Shown here piece by piece: positions 10,530-22,760 of a stretch of DNA of 64,000 nt. Numbering within the stretch: the stretch's first letter is position 1; each line of letters starts with the position of its first letter. The DNA comes from Sorex araneus. Its lineage: Eukaryota > Chordata > Mammalia > Eulipotyphla > Soricidae. The notes beneath the pieces are model-generated. The model was not told the DNA's origin. It did not search any database and was given only the letters and a program-made list of their open reading frames with translations. Location: assembly GCF_027595985.1 (NCBI RefSeq), contig NC_073313.1, forward strand, positions 80,375,994 to 80,439,993. Reading direction: 5' to 3'. The position numbers were made by a program, and so were the translations under genes.

Positions 10530-11755
10530 ATAAAAAGACACCCTACTGAGGGGGAGAAAATATTTGCATGCAATACACCAGATCCAGGGGTTGATATACA
10601 ATATATATAAAGCACTCACAAAATTCAACAACAAAACCCCTTAACTTCCTCATGCACACACGGGATGGGGAGATGAACAAACACTTTCCCAAAGAAACCA
10701 TATGGATAGTCAATAGGCATATGAAAAAGTGCTCATCATCACTCATGTTTAAGGAAATGCAAATCAGAATACTGAGATCTCATCTCATGCTAGTGAGAAA
10801 GGCATATCTCAAAGAGTCTGGAAACAACTAGTGTTGGTGAGGTTGTGATGAGAAAGGAACCTTCATCCACTGTCGGTGGGAATGTCATCCGGTTCAACCT
10901 CTATGGAAAATAATGTGGAGATTTCTAAAAAAAATAGGCATAGAATTCCCATATGACCCAGTGGTAACTATACATCTTGGCATTTATTGCCCAAACACAA
11001 AAACATTAATTCAAAAGGATAAATGCACATCTATGTCCATTGATATACTTAGAACAATAGCCATGACAAGGAAACAACCCAAATGCCTAACTATGGATGG
11101 ATGGATCCATAGAAGTTGTGGTATAAATAAACAACAAAATAGTATGAAGCACTAAGAAAAATCAAATCATGTAATTCTCTGCCACATGGATGACACTAGA
11201 GGATTTTATGCCGAGTTAAGTCAATCAGAATGAAGGGAATAAATACAGAATAATCTCTCTCATATGTGGGACTTGGAGGTAGCAACAAAGGTCCAAAGGC
11301 AACATAAAGGGAAAACTGATCCACACAATTGAGGAGGGGGAAAGGACAGGAAGGGTCTTGTGGTCCTTGGGAGAAGGAGTGAGTACATTGGTGATGGATA
11401 TGATGTTGGAATTGCATTCATGAGAAACCATCATGAGCAGTATTGTAAATAATAGCTGTCACTGTCATCTCGTTGCTCATCGATTTGTTCGAGAGGGCAC
11501 TAGTAACATCTCTCATTGAGAGACTTATTGTTACTGTTTTTGGCATATCCAATACTCATGGGTAGCTTGCCAGGCTCTTCCACGCGGGCTCCATACTCTC
11601 GGTAGCTTGCTGGGCTCTCCGAGAGGGGCGGAGGAATCGAACTCAGGTCGACCTCGTGAAAGGAGAATGCCCAACCGCTGTGCTATCGCTCTAGCCTAAA
11701 TAATGGCAATCAACCAATTAAAAAGCATTAAATAAACAATAAAAATAAATAAGAT
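10530..11755 (+). mobile_element. L1 ORF2 C-terminus and 3' UTR, interrupted
   Basis: Runs from the GGAGAAAATATTTGCATGC block through the ORF2 C-terminal region (10880-11010 encodes a degraded version of the L1 W-rich block and IEFPYDPV motif) into the 3' UTR. A SINE-B interrupts at 11457-11696. The A-rich tail ends near 11755. Multiple stops. Confidence 0.85.
11457..11696 (-). mobile_element. SINE-B with TSD
   Basis: Full-length 240-bp reversed copy starting with the TGTCACTGTCATC hexamer tail and ending at the head. TSD TAAATAATAGC / TAAATAATGGC (11446-11456, 11697-11707). Confidence 0.95.
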
Positions 11756-11756
11756 A

Positions 11757-12450
11757 TTTAGGATAAAGGGGATATTGTGTTCCTTGGAAAAGGATGCTAC
11801 GGTAACACCATGATTATATACTGTAACTCTTCCTTAATATCCCCCAAAGGGATTGGCAGCCTTTTCCCCAATAAGTTTCTCCTGTTTGAAGGAGAAATAA
11901 AAATATACTTACTCTTCAGGGATTATTGGACAAAGGGTTTTAAGTAACACTCAAGCCACATTTGCTCATAGTCCTAGTGAGGGCTAATGAAGGCAAATTG
12001 TACATGGAGGTGTGGCCAAAATTCAATTCCTGGTGGTCACAGTAGGTGGATAAAACCACTTAGTGATAATTTATCAGTTCCTAGGTTTACAGTTATAATG
12101 AGTGAGAGCTGAAGGTGCATCCTAAAACATGCCATTTTGGTATGCAGATTATTTTAAGATGAAAGTAATCAAGAGCTAACTGATTTTAGGAAGAAATTTT
12201 TCTTTTTCCTTTTTCTCTTACCTGCCTAAAATAGTCTAGAGAGGAGACATGGACCAAGAAGAGAGCTATCACCTGAAAGGCATAAAAGAAAGACTTATCT
12301 ATATGGAATATTAATGCTGTTTAACAAGCATTTACTGCTCTCATTTTCTAATGCATTTTTTACCACCTCTTTGAAGCTTCGGGCCCTGATTCTTTTCCCC
12401 TGGTTCTGGATAACTTAGGAGTCTAACTTGCCTGACTACTTTTGAGTCTC
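11757..12450. other. Low-repeat sequence
   Basis: No repeat or gene recognised; AT-rich intergenic-type sequence. Confidence 0.5.
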
Positions 12451-12619
12451 TTTTTTGCCTTTTTGACCACATTCAGCAGTGCTCAAGGCTTATTCCTGCC
12501 TCTGCATGCAGAGATCACTCCTAGTGGGTCTGGAGGGATTATATAGGGTGCCAGAGATCAAACCTGGGCTGGCTGCATGCAAAGCAAGTGCTCTATCACT
12601 GTACTAATGCTCTGGTCCC
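12451..12619 (-). mobile_element. Degraded SINE-A
   Basis: Reversed copy; CAGTGCTCAAGGCTTATTCC and GAGATCAAACCTGGGCTGGC positions align. Confidence 0.8.
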
Positions 12620-12854
12620 CTATTATGATTTTTTTAAATGGGGGTCTTGTATCACAAAATTGAATTTGTTTTTCTCCTGTCATTCTGTCTTATATTAATT
12701 CGATTATTAGGCAACGAATCTAGAATGGAAGAAGAGGAAAAATTCCCCTATGCCTGTAATTGGTGGAACTTTCCAACTATCTGACCTGTGAAGTGAGAAC
12801 TGTTTTGTTAGGAAAAGCCAGTTCTTTAGGAAAAGCCAATAAGCCTGGAACTTT

Positions 12855-13025
12855 CTCTCCCTCACAGTTACAAAAGTAATAATAAGTACTTATATAACAC
12901 TTAGCATATGCCAGACACTCTTCCAAGTACTTTACATATATTAACACGTTATTCCTCAAAGCAGCACTGCAAAGTAGGTACTATTATTGAATCAATTCGA
13001 CCAAAACAAAGAAATTGGGGCATCA
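12855..13025 (+). mobile_element. MIR (mammalian-wide interspersed repeat)
   Basis: CTTAGCATATGCCAGACACT, CCAAGTACTTTACATATATT and GTAGGTACTATTATTG follow the MIR core and 3' consensus as I know it. MIR predates placental radiation, so this is the oldest clearly identified repeat here. Its end is overlapped by a younger SINE. Confidence 0.8.
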
Positions 13026-13155
13026 GGAGCTATTCCTGGCTCAGGGCTGAGGAGTGACCCCTGGTAGTGCTTGGGAAACTGTATCAGTGTCCAAGACCAA
13101 ACAGGGCTGTTTCAATACAAGGTAAGTGCCTTACCTCCTATACCATCTATCCATT
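13018..13155 (-). mobile_element. Degraded SINE-A
   Basis: Reversed, old; AGTGACCCCTGGTAGTGCTT and TCAATACAAGGTAAGTGCCT align with the SINE. Confidence 0.65.
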
Positions 13156-13172
13156 CCTGAGTCTGTGCTCTT

Positions 13173-13348
13173 TTTTTTGTTTGTTTGTTTGGAGAGCACA
13201 CCCTACAGAGCTTAGGGATTATTCCTGGCTCTGCACCCAGGAATCACTCCTGGTGGTACTTGGAAGACCATATGGGAGGATAGGGATTGAACCCAGGTTG
13301 GCCACATGCAAGGCAAGCACCCTACCCGCTGCGCTATCATTCCGGCCC
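13173..13348 (-). mobile_element. SINE-A with TSD
   Basis: Reversed copy with T-rich start. Exact TSD CCTGAGTCTGTGCTCTT at 13156-13172 and 13349-13365. Confidence 0.95.
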
Positions 13349-13659
13349 CCTGAGTCTGTGCTCTTAACCATCGTTTTGTACTATCAAAATTGTAAACCGA
13401 AAACAATACTGAACGTACTGGTAATGCATAGAAAGTTGAACCCGCCATCAAGAGTTCTGATGTAGTGATGTTTAGCAAATCCATGTTTGATGCATCTGCT
13501 AGTAATAAATAACACAGGCTCTAAAGATAAAAGTAATATGTACAGATTAACCTTGAGTAGATTCTAAAAACACTAATAAGATGCATAGATAATTACACAC
13601 TCCCAGTGGTCTATGCCTGCCACACTGTCTTTGTTCTTTCAAGCCACAAGTAGGATTTA

Positions 13660-13850
13660 TGATTTTCATGGGGAATGATATGAGCTGACTCGTGTCCCTA
13701 TCAAATTTATGAGCTGAAGTCCTAACAACCAATCCCACACCCCCCTTATCCAGTAATTTTATTTGGAGTGAAGGTTTTGAAAGAGGTTATTAAGTTAATG
13801 ACATTGGTGCTGGCGAGGTTCCCCATATGAGAAGTGGAGAGAAGAAAGGC
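13660..13850 (+). mobile_element. MaLR/MLT1-like LTR fragment
   Basis: GAGCTGAAGTCCTAACAACC, TTTATTTGGAGTGAAGG and GAGGTTATTAAGTTAATGAC resemble the conserved blocks of old mammalian MaLR-type LTRs. Assignment from memory. Confidence 0.4.
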
Positions 13851-14053
13851 GGGAGCCTCGAGAAGGAAACCTGCCATTTTCTCTCTATCCAAATATGTCA
13901 CCTGGTGAATGGCTGAAGAAATCTAGAACTGATAAAAGTCTGCAGAGAACTTTGCTCTTGCAGAAAAGGAAAGTCAATCCTAAACTTTACCCAGACCTTT
14001 CGGCTCTGTCAACCTTGGCCTCTCAGAAAAGAACTTCAAGAACAGACAAGCAG

Positions 14054-14465
14054 TACAGATGTCATTTCTACTATACTTTTTTGCATCTCTGAGATATATT
14101 CCCAGAAGTGGTATTGCTGGGTCTAATGGGAGCTCACTTCTAATATTTTGAGAAGCGTCCATACTGTTTTCCGAAAGGGCTGAACCAGTCAGCATTCCCA
14201 CCAGCAGTGAAGGAGTGTCCCTTTCTCCCCACATCCATGCCAACACCAGTTGCTTGTGGTTTTTTTGGATGTGGGTCAGTCTCTGTGGTGTGAAATGATT
14301 TCTCATTGTTGTTTTAATCTGCATATCCCTGATGATTAGTGATGAAGAGCATTTTTTCATGTGCCTTTTGGCCATTTGGATTTCTTCTTAGAGAAAGTTT
14401 CTGTTCATCTCATTGCCCCATTTTCTGATGGGGTTGGATGTTTTATTCTTCTAGAGTTCACCAGG
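14054..14465 (-). mobile_element. L1, inverted 5' segment (twin priming)
   Basis: Reversed L1 ORF2 C-terminal region; the minus strand encodes a degraded [19 protein letters not shown] motif. It abuts the plus-oriented L1 3' UTR at 14466, with about 190 bp of L1 missing at the junction. The whole insertion, including the SINE in its tail, is bracketed by AACAGACAAGCAG (14041-14053) and AACAGACAAGGAG (15259-15271). Confidence 0.85.
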
Positions 14466-15024
14466 GCCTTGTATCATGTTAGGTGAAATGAGTCAGAAAG
14501 AGAGGGACAGACATAGAAAGATTGCACTCATTTGTGGAATATAAAGTAAAAGAATGGGAGACTAACATCCAAGGATACTAGAGATAAGTACCAGGAGGTT
14601 TGCTCCACAGCTTGGAAGTTGGCCTCACATGCTAGGGGAAAAGGCAGCTCAGATAGAGAAGGGACCACCAAGTAAAGGGTGTTTAGAGGGCCTGCTAGGG
14701 ATGGGAGATGCAAGCTGAAAGTAGACTATAGATCGAAGATTATATCACTCAATACTTGCATTGCACAGCACAAAACCCTAAAGGAGAGAGAAAGAGAGTA
14801 AAAGGAAATGTGCCTGTCACAGAGGCGGGGGGGGGAGGGGGGACGGCGGGGGGGTGGGAATGGGAGGATGGGATGGATACTGGGAACATTGGTGGTGGAG
14901 AATGGGCACTGGTGGAGGGATGGGCACTCAATCCATTGTATGACTGAAGCGTAAGCATGAAAAATTATGTCTGTAACTATACCCCATGGTGATTCATTAA
15001 AAATAAATAAATACACACACACAT
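14466..15024 (+). mobile_element. L1 3' UTR, plus segment of a twin-primed insertion
   Basis: Starts in the GGTGAAATGAGTCAGAAAG block that follows the ORF2 stop, then the G-rich tract, the GGTGGAGAATGGGCACTGG block and CATGGTGATTCATTAAAA end. The A-rich tail holds a SINE-B. Confidence 0.9.
14825..14868 (+). other. G-quadruplex-capable tract in L1 3' UTR
   Basis: Several runs of three to nine G's separated by one to four bases, at the same L1 3' UTR position as the tract near 36955-36998. Confidence 0.6.
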
Positions 15025-15238
15025 ATTACTGTCACTGTCACTGTATCACTGTCATCCAATTGCTCATTGATTGCTCAAGTGGGCACCAGTAACATTTCCA
15101 TTGTGAGACTGGTTGTTACTGTTTTTGGTGTACCAAATACACCACAGGTAGCTTGCCAGGCTCTCCGAGAGGGGTGGAGGAATCAAACCTGGGTCGGCTG
15201 CTTGCAAGGCAAATGCCTTACCCTATCGCTCCAGTCAT
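15025..15238 (-). mobile_element. SINE-B in the L1 A-rich tail
   Basis: Reversed; long hexamer tail (TACTGTCACTGTCACTGTAT), internal deletion of about 30 bp in the body. Lies inside the TSD pair of the host L1. Confidence 0.9.
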
Positions 15239-15293
15239 ATATAAAAAAAGAGAAGAAAAACAGACAAGGAGTGAAGTAAAGACAGGTTATCTT

Positions 15294-15532
15294 TTTTTTT
15301 TAGTAGAACTTATTTTTAATTGATTCAGGTATGTTTTTTTTTAGAAGAAAACATCTTTTTTTTAATTTAATAGTTTATTTTTAATTAGTGAGTCAATGTG
15401 AGGGTACAGTTATAGATTTATACATTTTTGTGCTCATGTTTCTCCCTTACAAAGTTTGATAACCCATCCCTTCACCAGTGCCCATTCTCTACCAAAAGTA
15501 AACCCAACATCCCTCTCCCCCCTCCCCAGTCC
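15294..15532 (-). mobile_element. L1 3' end only, with TSD
   Basis: Reversed L1 3' end (GTGAGTCAATGTGAGG, CCATCCCTTCACCAGTGCCC). Exact TSD AAGACAGGTTATCTT at 15279-15293 and 15533-15547. The T-rich first 60 bp contains non-L1 sequence, possibly a 3' transduction. Confidence 0.85.
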
Positions 15533-15574
15533 AAGACAGGTTATCTTTGGAAGTTCTGAGAAAGGGGGTGGGGA

Positions 15575-15910
15575 GAGAGAGATAGAATGACAGAGAGGAT
15601 TGACTTATCCAGTGAGGCGAGGGAGCCCCAATACGCATCCCAGCATTAAAGTATGAAAGAGCACATTTCTCAAGAGGGGAGATACAATGTGGGTGACACG
15701 TGCTCAGGGACCACAAACATTCAGCAGCAACACATGGTCACAGAGAGTACACGGGTGCGGGCAGTACGTGGGTGCAGGCTTCACATGCATGTGCTTTCTT
15801 TCTTAAAGTTGGCTTTTATAGGGTTTCTTTCTCCCAACCTGCCCCACGTGGGGCTTTCTATCTAGGCAAGAGTCCGTTGCTAGGGTGGTTGCTAAGGGGT
15901 AGGACTGAGA
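15575..15910 (-). mobile_element. LTR, same family as 41941-42300
   Basis: Shares GCATCCCAGCATTAAA, TTTCTCAAGAGG, GGCTTTTATAGGGTTT and CCACGTGGGGCTTTCTATCT with 41941-42300. On the minus strand CCTATAAAAGCC is a TATA box. Boundaries uncertain, no TSD found. Confidence 0.65.
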
Positions 15911-16249
15911 TTATTGGATGGTATTTGATATTTCTTACCTGTCCTATGTTCCTGCTAAAGCTTCTCTCAGAGGGGAGTTCATTCTTCTCTGGGCTTGTGA
16001 TGGCACCAGATAAAAGTCTAATGAGGCCTTAGTTCCTGTGTGCACAGTGTAGGCTTTTAGCAGCCTCAGGGATAGTTGATTTTGTTACTTCCCAAGAACT
16101 CATTGCCATGGGGACCCTTCTCTATCTATATGCCTGTCTGCTTCATCACTGAAGGTTTACATCAGTGAATCTTAAACTAATATGACTGATATTTTATAAG
16201 AAATTAGGACACAGGCTTTGAAGAAAGACCATTTGAAAATATATGGAAG

Positions 16250-16412
16250 GAGCTGGTGCTATAATACACGGGTAGAGCATTTACCTTGCACACAGCCGAA
16301 CCGGGTTCAATCCTCAGCATCCCATATGGTCCCCTGAGCACGCCAGGAATAATTTCTGATTGCAAAGCCAGGATTAACTCCTGTGCATTGCCCGGTATGA
16401 CCAAAAAGCCAA
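16250..16412 (+). mobile_element. SINE-A
   Basis: Near-complete copy with head GAGCTGGTGCTATAATACAC. Imperfect TSD around ATATGGAAG (16240s) and ATATGGAAAG (16424). Confidence 0.9.
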
Positions 16413-16623
16413 AAATTATTTACATATGGAAAGATAACCAAGTAGAGGTCTTCAGAAGAAACTGTTACTACCTCAATCTCTAACATCTAGCCTCTTGTGC
16501 TGTGAGGAAACAAATATACCATTTAAGTCACCCATGGCAGCACAAGCAAACAAATTTAGGGATCTCTCTCTATAAGCAGTTGTACTACTCATGGTTCTCC
16601 AAAGAAACACACACTTATGTACA

Positions 16624-17215
16624 TGTATCACTGTATCACTGTCATCCCATTGTTCATCAATTTGTTGGAGCAGGCACCAGTAACGTCTCCATTCATCTTA
16701 GCCCTAAGATTTTAGCAGCCTCTCTTTACTCGTCCTTCCCAACAGTGCCGTATTGGATGCTCTTTCAGGGTCAGGGGAATGAGACCCATCATTGTTACTG
16801 TTTTTGGCATATCGAATACGCTATGGGGAGCTTGCCAGGCTCTACCGTGTGGGCAGGATACTATTGGTAGCTTGCCTGGTTCTCCGAGAGAGAGAGAGAA
16901 CTAGACTATAAGAGGCCGTGCGCTTCTGGGAGCTTTGTTTTATAGTCTCTAGATCTTGGCTGTTAATGGGATTACATGGTGCCGGGGGCAGTTTGTGTGT
17001 GTGACTGCCTAGCTACTGGAAAATGGGGGATCTGGGTGGAGGAGGCCCAGTTCTGATCCAAGTAGGCTTGGAGATCTCAGTCCTGGGTCCCGCACACCTG
17101 GGTTCCTCTGCCAGTTCCTTCATGTGCGAGGCTCATCCGAGCGTGTGGAGAATGGCCTTGAGCATGGCTGTGGCTGGGTTCCGGAGAAGACCTTCAGAAC
17201 CAAGACCTCTGGAAC
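16624..17215 (-). mobile_element. Composite C1 retroelement
   Basis: Starts with the reversed hexamer tail (TGTATCACTGTATCACTGTC), runs through the SINE-B-like half with the extra GGGTCAGGGGAATGAGACCC block, then the GC-rich head. TSD not resolved. Confidence 0.85.
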
Positions 17216-17513
17216 TTTAAGTAGGTATTTTAATTTCAAAAGGATCTATGAGCATTATTCTCAATCTGTTTTGTCTGATCAAACTTTAAAACAGGTAGGG
17301 ATTTTTGAGTCACAAGATTCAAAATTCCACATGGGTACAATAAGTAACAGCCTAGATATACAAATTTTACATATAATTTTCATTTTATTTATATATACAT
17401 TTTTTCATGAAATGTAAAATCAGGAAGTATGACAAATATCACAAATATTTTAAATAAAATAATCTAAATGATGTAGAAAACTAGGTAAGATTATATAACT
17501 ATAAAACAATTAC

Positions 17514-17660
17514 CAGTTAGTGACAGAGAAATAGTAGAGGGGATTATAAAGCACTTTCATGCAGCCAGCCTTGCTTTGATCCCCTCTGGATGCAGCCCTG
17601 GAGATCCTAAGCACCAAAAATTTGGGTCTACGGGAATGACCCAGGGCATCCTCAATACTT
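17514..17660 (+). mobile_element. Degraded SINE-A
   Basis: TAGTGACAGAGAAATAGTAG head and TGCAGCCAGCCTTGCTTTGA B-box region, heavily diverged. Confidence 0.55.
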
Positions 17661-18060
17661 TTTTTTATTATTATCATGTACTTATCTGTGTAGTGTGTGA
17701 TGTTTTATTAAATGGAAATAAATTTAGTAAAATTCAGTGATTTTTTTTGAAAACTGAGCTTTTTATCCCAATACCCTAAATTATACATATCTCAGATGTA
17801 TAATTTTCCCTATTTCTAAAATTATTGAAACATTTTATTCTAGGTGATTAGATTGTAATCACAGTAAGTCAGCAAATGTGGTTTTATAGATAAATGGTTC
17901 TTGGAAAATATGAAGCTTAATAAATTTGCAGTATTTAGAAGAAGCAGTAATAAATGTGTGCTTCTGAGGTTTTTATAAAAATTGGACTCTCACTTTATAT
18001 GTTTTCATGGCAAATTAGTCTTAGAAGAAGAAAAACAGCTTAAATTTAGTGACTGAAGGT
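17661..18060. other. AT-rich low-repeat sequence
   Basis: No repeat or gene recognised. Confidence 0.5.
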
Positions 18061-18071
18061 TTGTCTGGGAG

Positions 18072-18236
18072 GTGGGGTTGTTTTGTTTTGGGGCCATACC
18101 TTGCTGTGCTCAGGGTTTTCTCCTGGCTCTGTGCTCAGGGCTCAGTCCTGGCAGGCTCATGGGACCATATGAAATGCTGGGGGATTGGAACTGTACTGGC
18201 CATGTGCTCAACCCAATGTGCTATTGCTCTGGCTCC
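18072..18236 (-). mobile_element. SINE-A, diverged
   Basis: Reversed; GGGGCCATACCTTGCTGTGC start and CTATTGCTCTGGCTCC end. Confidence 0.85.
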
Positions 18237-18642
18237 TAGTCATTAAAAAGTTTTCAGTAGTAATTTTTTAAACATTTGCTTTTGTCTCTCATGTGGTGGG
18301 CTCAAGTGGCCCCAGTTGTCCCCTCCTAGTGATTCTTGGAGCTTTCTACACATGAACCTAGGACTGCATCTTTTCAGAGCCTGAAGTATTGAGGATTTCC
18401 TGGGTCGTCCCCATAATGTATATGTATAAATAGAAAAATGATGTACATGCATGTGTGTGTCTGTGTAGGAAACACATATGTACATGTAGGAAATGTCTTC
18501 TGCAGTTATAAAGGGCAAGAAATCCCACAATCTGCCATCTGTAACTGGAAAACAGGAAGTCGGTGGCATATAATTCATTTGAAAGCTGAAGTCCCAAGAG
18601 TCAGGAATACTGTTTTATGACAGAGGGCATGAAAATATAGCT
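18237..18642. other. Low-repeat sequence
   Basis: Nothing recognised; includes a short TATATGTATA-rich patch near 18418. Confidence 0.45.
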
Positions 18643-18830
18643 TCCTCAGAGCCCGTGAGATAAAACAGTGGGCAGCGCACTTGTGTTGGATGCAACTTAT
18701 CTGGGTTTGATCCCTGGCACGTCAAAAGGTCCCCCAAGGCTGCTAGGAGTGATCCCTGAATGCAGAGGCAGGAATAAGCCCTGAGCACACCCAGGTGTGG
18801 CACCAAAACGCTGCCCCCCTCCACCAAAAA
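18643..18830 (+). mobile_element. SINE-A, diverged
   Basis: AGAGCCCGTGAGATAAAACA head, GGTTTGATCCCTGGCAC B box and A-rich end. Confidence 0.8.
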
Positions 18831-19001
18831 AAAAAAGATTCCTCAAGAAAAGAGTAAATTGGACCTTACTTCACATCTTTTCTCCATTTGGGCCCTCAAG
18901 GGAATGGCTGATCCCTGCCCACATTGGTGAGTGAGTATGCTTTTACCCAGTCATTGAGTCTGAAAGTCATCTTTTTCAGAATCACTCTCACAGACCAGAC
19001 C

Positions 19002-19247
19002 TGTCACTGTCACTGTCATCCCGTTGCTCATCAATTTGCTCGAGTGGGCAACAGTAATGTCTCCATTGTGAGACGTGTTGTTACTGTTTTTGGCATATTG
19101 AATATGCCACGGGGAGCTTCCAGGCTCTGCCAAGCAGGGGAGATACTCTTGGTAGCTTGCCAGGCTCTCCAAGAGGGAAGGAGGAATCAATCCCGGGTTA
19201 GCAGCGTGCAAGGCAAACGCCCTACCCACTGTGCTATCTCTCCAGCC
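19002..19247 (-). mobile_element. SINE-B, full length with TSD
   Basis: Reversed 246-bp copy. TSD CACAGACCAGACC / CACAGACCATACC (18989-19001, 19248-19260), one mismatch. A good reference copy for the family ends. Confidence 0.95.
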
Positions 19248-19260
19248 CACAGACCATACC

Positions 19261-20025
19261 ATCTGGAAATAATGCTTTGCTAAGTCATTTAGCCTCCCTG
19301 AGCCTAATGGAATTGACAGATAAAATTAACATCAGACTTTTGAAGAATAATTAAAATCAATTTAAGGACAGCTTTGCATCACAAAAGGGCACTGACCAGA
19401 AGCTTATTATGGCAATATCCCAGCCTCACATAGTGTGAAAAAATTAATGTTCCCCAAGAACATAATTTCAAGTGGTTTCTCACACCGTTTTGAAAAAGAA
19501 ATGACCTAAGCTATGGCCTTTCCCCAACCCTAATGAAGCTCAAAGTGGTCATGGCTACAGGGTTAAGGTTCTGCATAGGATCAGTTCGTGAATTCTTCTC
19601 ACCAAGGCTAATGTAGCTATCAAAGCAATTGAGTGCCCAACCCTACCTCTTCAATAGTAGAGGCCAATTCAGAATCCTCAATACATATCATTTCCTAGCA
19701 GGGTTATAGCGGGGTGGGTTGGGATGGATCTAACCAAGCATCTCATGGTAAATTGATAACACTGGGTTTCTTCTATTGTGAACGATACTGAAATACAAAT
19801 TTTCCTTTCCCTGCCCCTCCAAATGACTATAGTACCACAATAGTACCACGTTCATGGCCTCCCTCACAATGATGATATTTCATACAACACTGCTTCTGAA
19901 TAAGAAGCTCATTTTATAGCAACAGAAGATCCAAATTAAATTCACACTGACCATATCTTATAATTCATCCTCTAGAATGGTGAATGGTTTGTTTAACATC
20001 CATGGGCATATTCTTCCTGTCCCCT
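19261..20025. other. Low-repeat sequence
   Basis: No repeat or exon recognised before the purine tract. Confidence 0.5.
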
Positions 20026-20027
20026 TT

Positions 20028-20705
<678 letters not shown>

Positions 20706-20710
20706 AAAAA

Positions 20711-21767
20711 GGTAAAAACAAAATGTTCAGTTGCTAGTGAAGGCAGAGGGAGAATTAAGTCTGAGACTCTGAAACTCCTCTTCACATTGCAATGTTCAGT
20801 GGTCAAATGTGACTAATGATTACAAAAAACTCTTATATTGTACGACTACTGAGAGCTCAGACCTCTTTGTGACAATGTTTTACCTTAGCTTACCTTAGCT
20901 ACCTCAGCTGAGCTGCTGGCTGAGGACAAGAGAAAATGGAAAGGTTGTGGAAGAAAAATATTATAAATGTCAACTATGGCCTTGTAATTGTTTTCAAATG
21001 TAAAACAGAAATTGCTGTTCAAATTTTCATTTTTCCTATTTTGGGTGTGTGTATGAGTGTTTGTGTGTACTCAGGCATGTCAGTTTGTGCTTATGCATGT
21101 TCTATGCATGTTGATATTTCTTTTTACCCTGTTCCCTCATGTAGACTATGTCAGTGGTAGCTGAATTTCAAAATTTAGTACCTAAATGGCTAATTATTCC
21201 GTAAGTATACAATCCCAATGTACTTAACAAAGAATTTTTTTAAAGAATCTTGAATTTAGAGCTGGAGGTAATAAAAAACTACTTGTCTCCCCTGTGGGGG
21301 AGTGGTTAAATGTAATTTGTTTTGTATAAAGTAGAGTTGAAATATATTCAGTGTAAGCAAATCATTCTTGTTGTTGCTGTTGTTGTTGTTTAGGATTGTG
21401 TGTGGGAAAATTGTATTTATGCAACACAGTAATTTTGATCTATTTTTTTACTATAAATGTATTGGGTATCAAGATTTTGTGTATTAAAACCTATTTTTCA
21501 TTTATTTAGATAGAAAAATAATATCTCTTGCTAATCCAAAACAATGATTCCAAAGTCATTAAAGGACTCCTTAAAATGTCCATATGAGCCACCAAAGATT
21601 TTTGTATAATATAAAACATTGACCGACTGTAATTGTTTAACAATTACTGAACTCACTGTATGTTTTATGTTTTGGTGTGCAGTAGTTTATACAGTATAGA
21701 ATATGAACTATCTTCTTTCATGTTGCAGGAAAAATGTTCTGTAATATAAATAGGATCAAATATTATG
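20711..21767. other. Low-repeat AT-rich sequence
   Basis: No repeat recognised apart from a short (GTT)n patch near 21371. The 74-codon ORF at 20936-21160 shows no domain. The sparse repeat content makes this a candidate for conservation testing. Confidence 0.45.
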
Positions 21768-21936
21768 GATTTTTTTTTTGCTTTTTGGGTCACACCAGGT
21801 GTTGCAGAGGGGTCACTCCTGGCTCTGCACTCAAGAATTACTCCTGGCGGTGTTCAGGGAACCATATGGGATGCTGGGAATCGAACCCGGGTCGGCCATG
21901 TGCAAAGCAAATGCCCTACCTGCTGTATTATCACTC
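21768..21936 (-). mobile_element. SINE-A
   Basis: Reversed; TTTTGCTTTTTGGGTCACAC start, full body, ends CTGTATTATCACTCC without the last few head bases. Confidence 0.95.
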
Positions 21937-22109
21937 CTTATGTTTGTTTTTATGTATTTTATTTTTTAAAAGCATTATACTTTTAAATGTATAAATATAT
22001 ACATTATATATTACACTAACAACAATGTGGTATTGAAGAAGACAGAAACAGTTATATCAATGAAAGAGAAAATTGTTCAGAAATGGATGCATGCACTATA
22101 GTTAACTGA

Positions 22110-22200
22110 TTTTTTCTTGGGGTGCTAGAGAATGAGCCCAGAGCCTCAGAAATGTGAGACAAGGACTCTACCACATTCCTATTAAGTCACATTTCCAACT
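22110..22200 (-). mobile_element. tRNA-Ala-like short SINE, degraded
   Basis: GAGCCCAGAGCCTCAGAAAT and CAAGGACTCTACCACATTCC resemble the reversed tRNA-Ala-like element seen more clearly at 43030-43128. Confidence 0.4.
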
Positions 22201-22342
22201 CATGATAACTAAGTTTTATGAAGATGTAAAGGCAAGTCAATGGCCAAGGATAGTCTTTCAACAAATTTGTTGAAATAATTTACATCAACAAACAAAAATA
22301 GAAAAGAAGACAAATTGAATCTCAACATAAAAGTTATACTTC

Positions 22343-22540
22343 TGGGGCTGGAGTGATAGCACAGTGGGTAAAGCGTTTGCCTTGCATGCGGCCAAGCCGG
22401 GTTCAATTCCCAGCATCCCCAAGCACCTCCAGGAGTAATTCCTGAGTGCAGAGCGAGGAGTAGTAACCCCTGTGCATCGCAGGTGTGACCCAAAAAGCAA
22501 AAATAAATAAATAAATAAGAATAAACAAAATAAAATAAAA
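22343..22540 (+). mobile_element. SINE-A, first of a cluster
   Basis: Complete head (GGGGCTGGAGTGATAGCACA) and an (AAAT)n-rich tail into which the next SINE inserted. Outer TSD AAAAGTTATACTTCT (22328-22342) and AAAAGTTATATTTCT (22725-22739) encloses both. Confidence 0.95.
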
Positions 22541-22545
22541 TAGGA

Positions 22546-22715
22546 GGCTGGAGCAATAGTACAGCAGGTAGGGTGTTTGCCTTGCACACAGACAACCCGG
22601 GTTCAGTTCCCAGTATCCCATATGGTCTCCCGAGCACTGCCAAGAGTAATTCCTGAGTGCAGAGCCAAGAGTAACCCCTGAGCTTTTCCGGGTGTGACCC
22701 AAAAAGAATAAAATA
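22546..22715 (+). mobile_element. SINE-A, inserted in the tail of the previous one
   Basis: GGCTGGAGCAATAGTACAGC head to GGGTGTGACCCAAAAAG end; tail AAATAAAG-rich. Confidence 0.95.
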
Positions 22716-22760
22716 AAGTAAAATAAAAGTTATATTTCTTTTAAAAATTAATCCAGGAAT

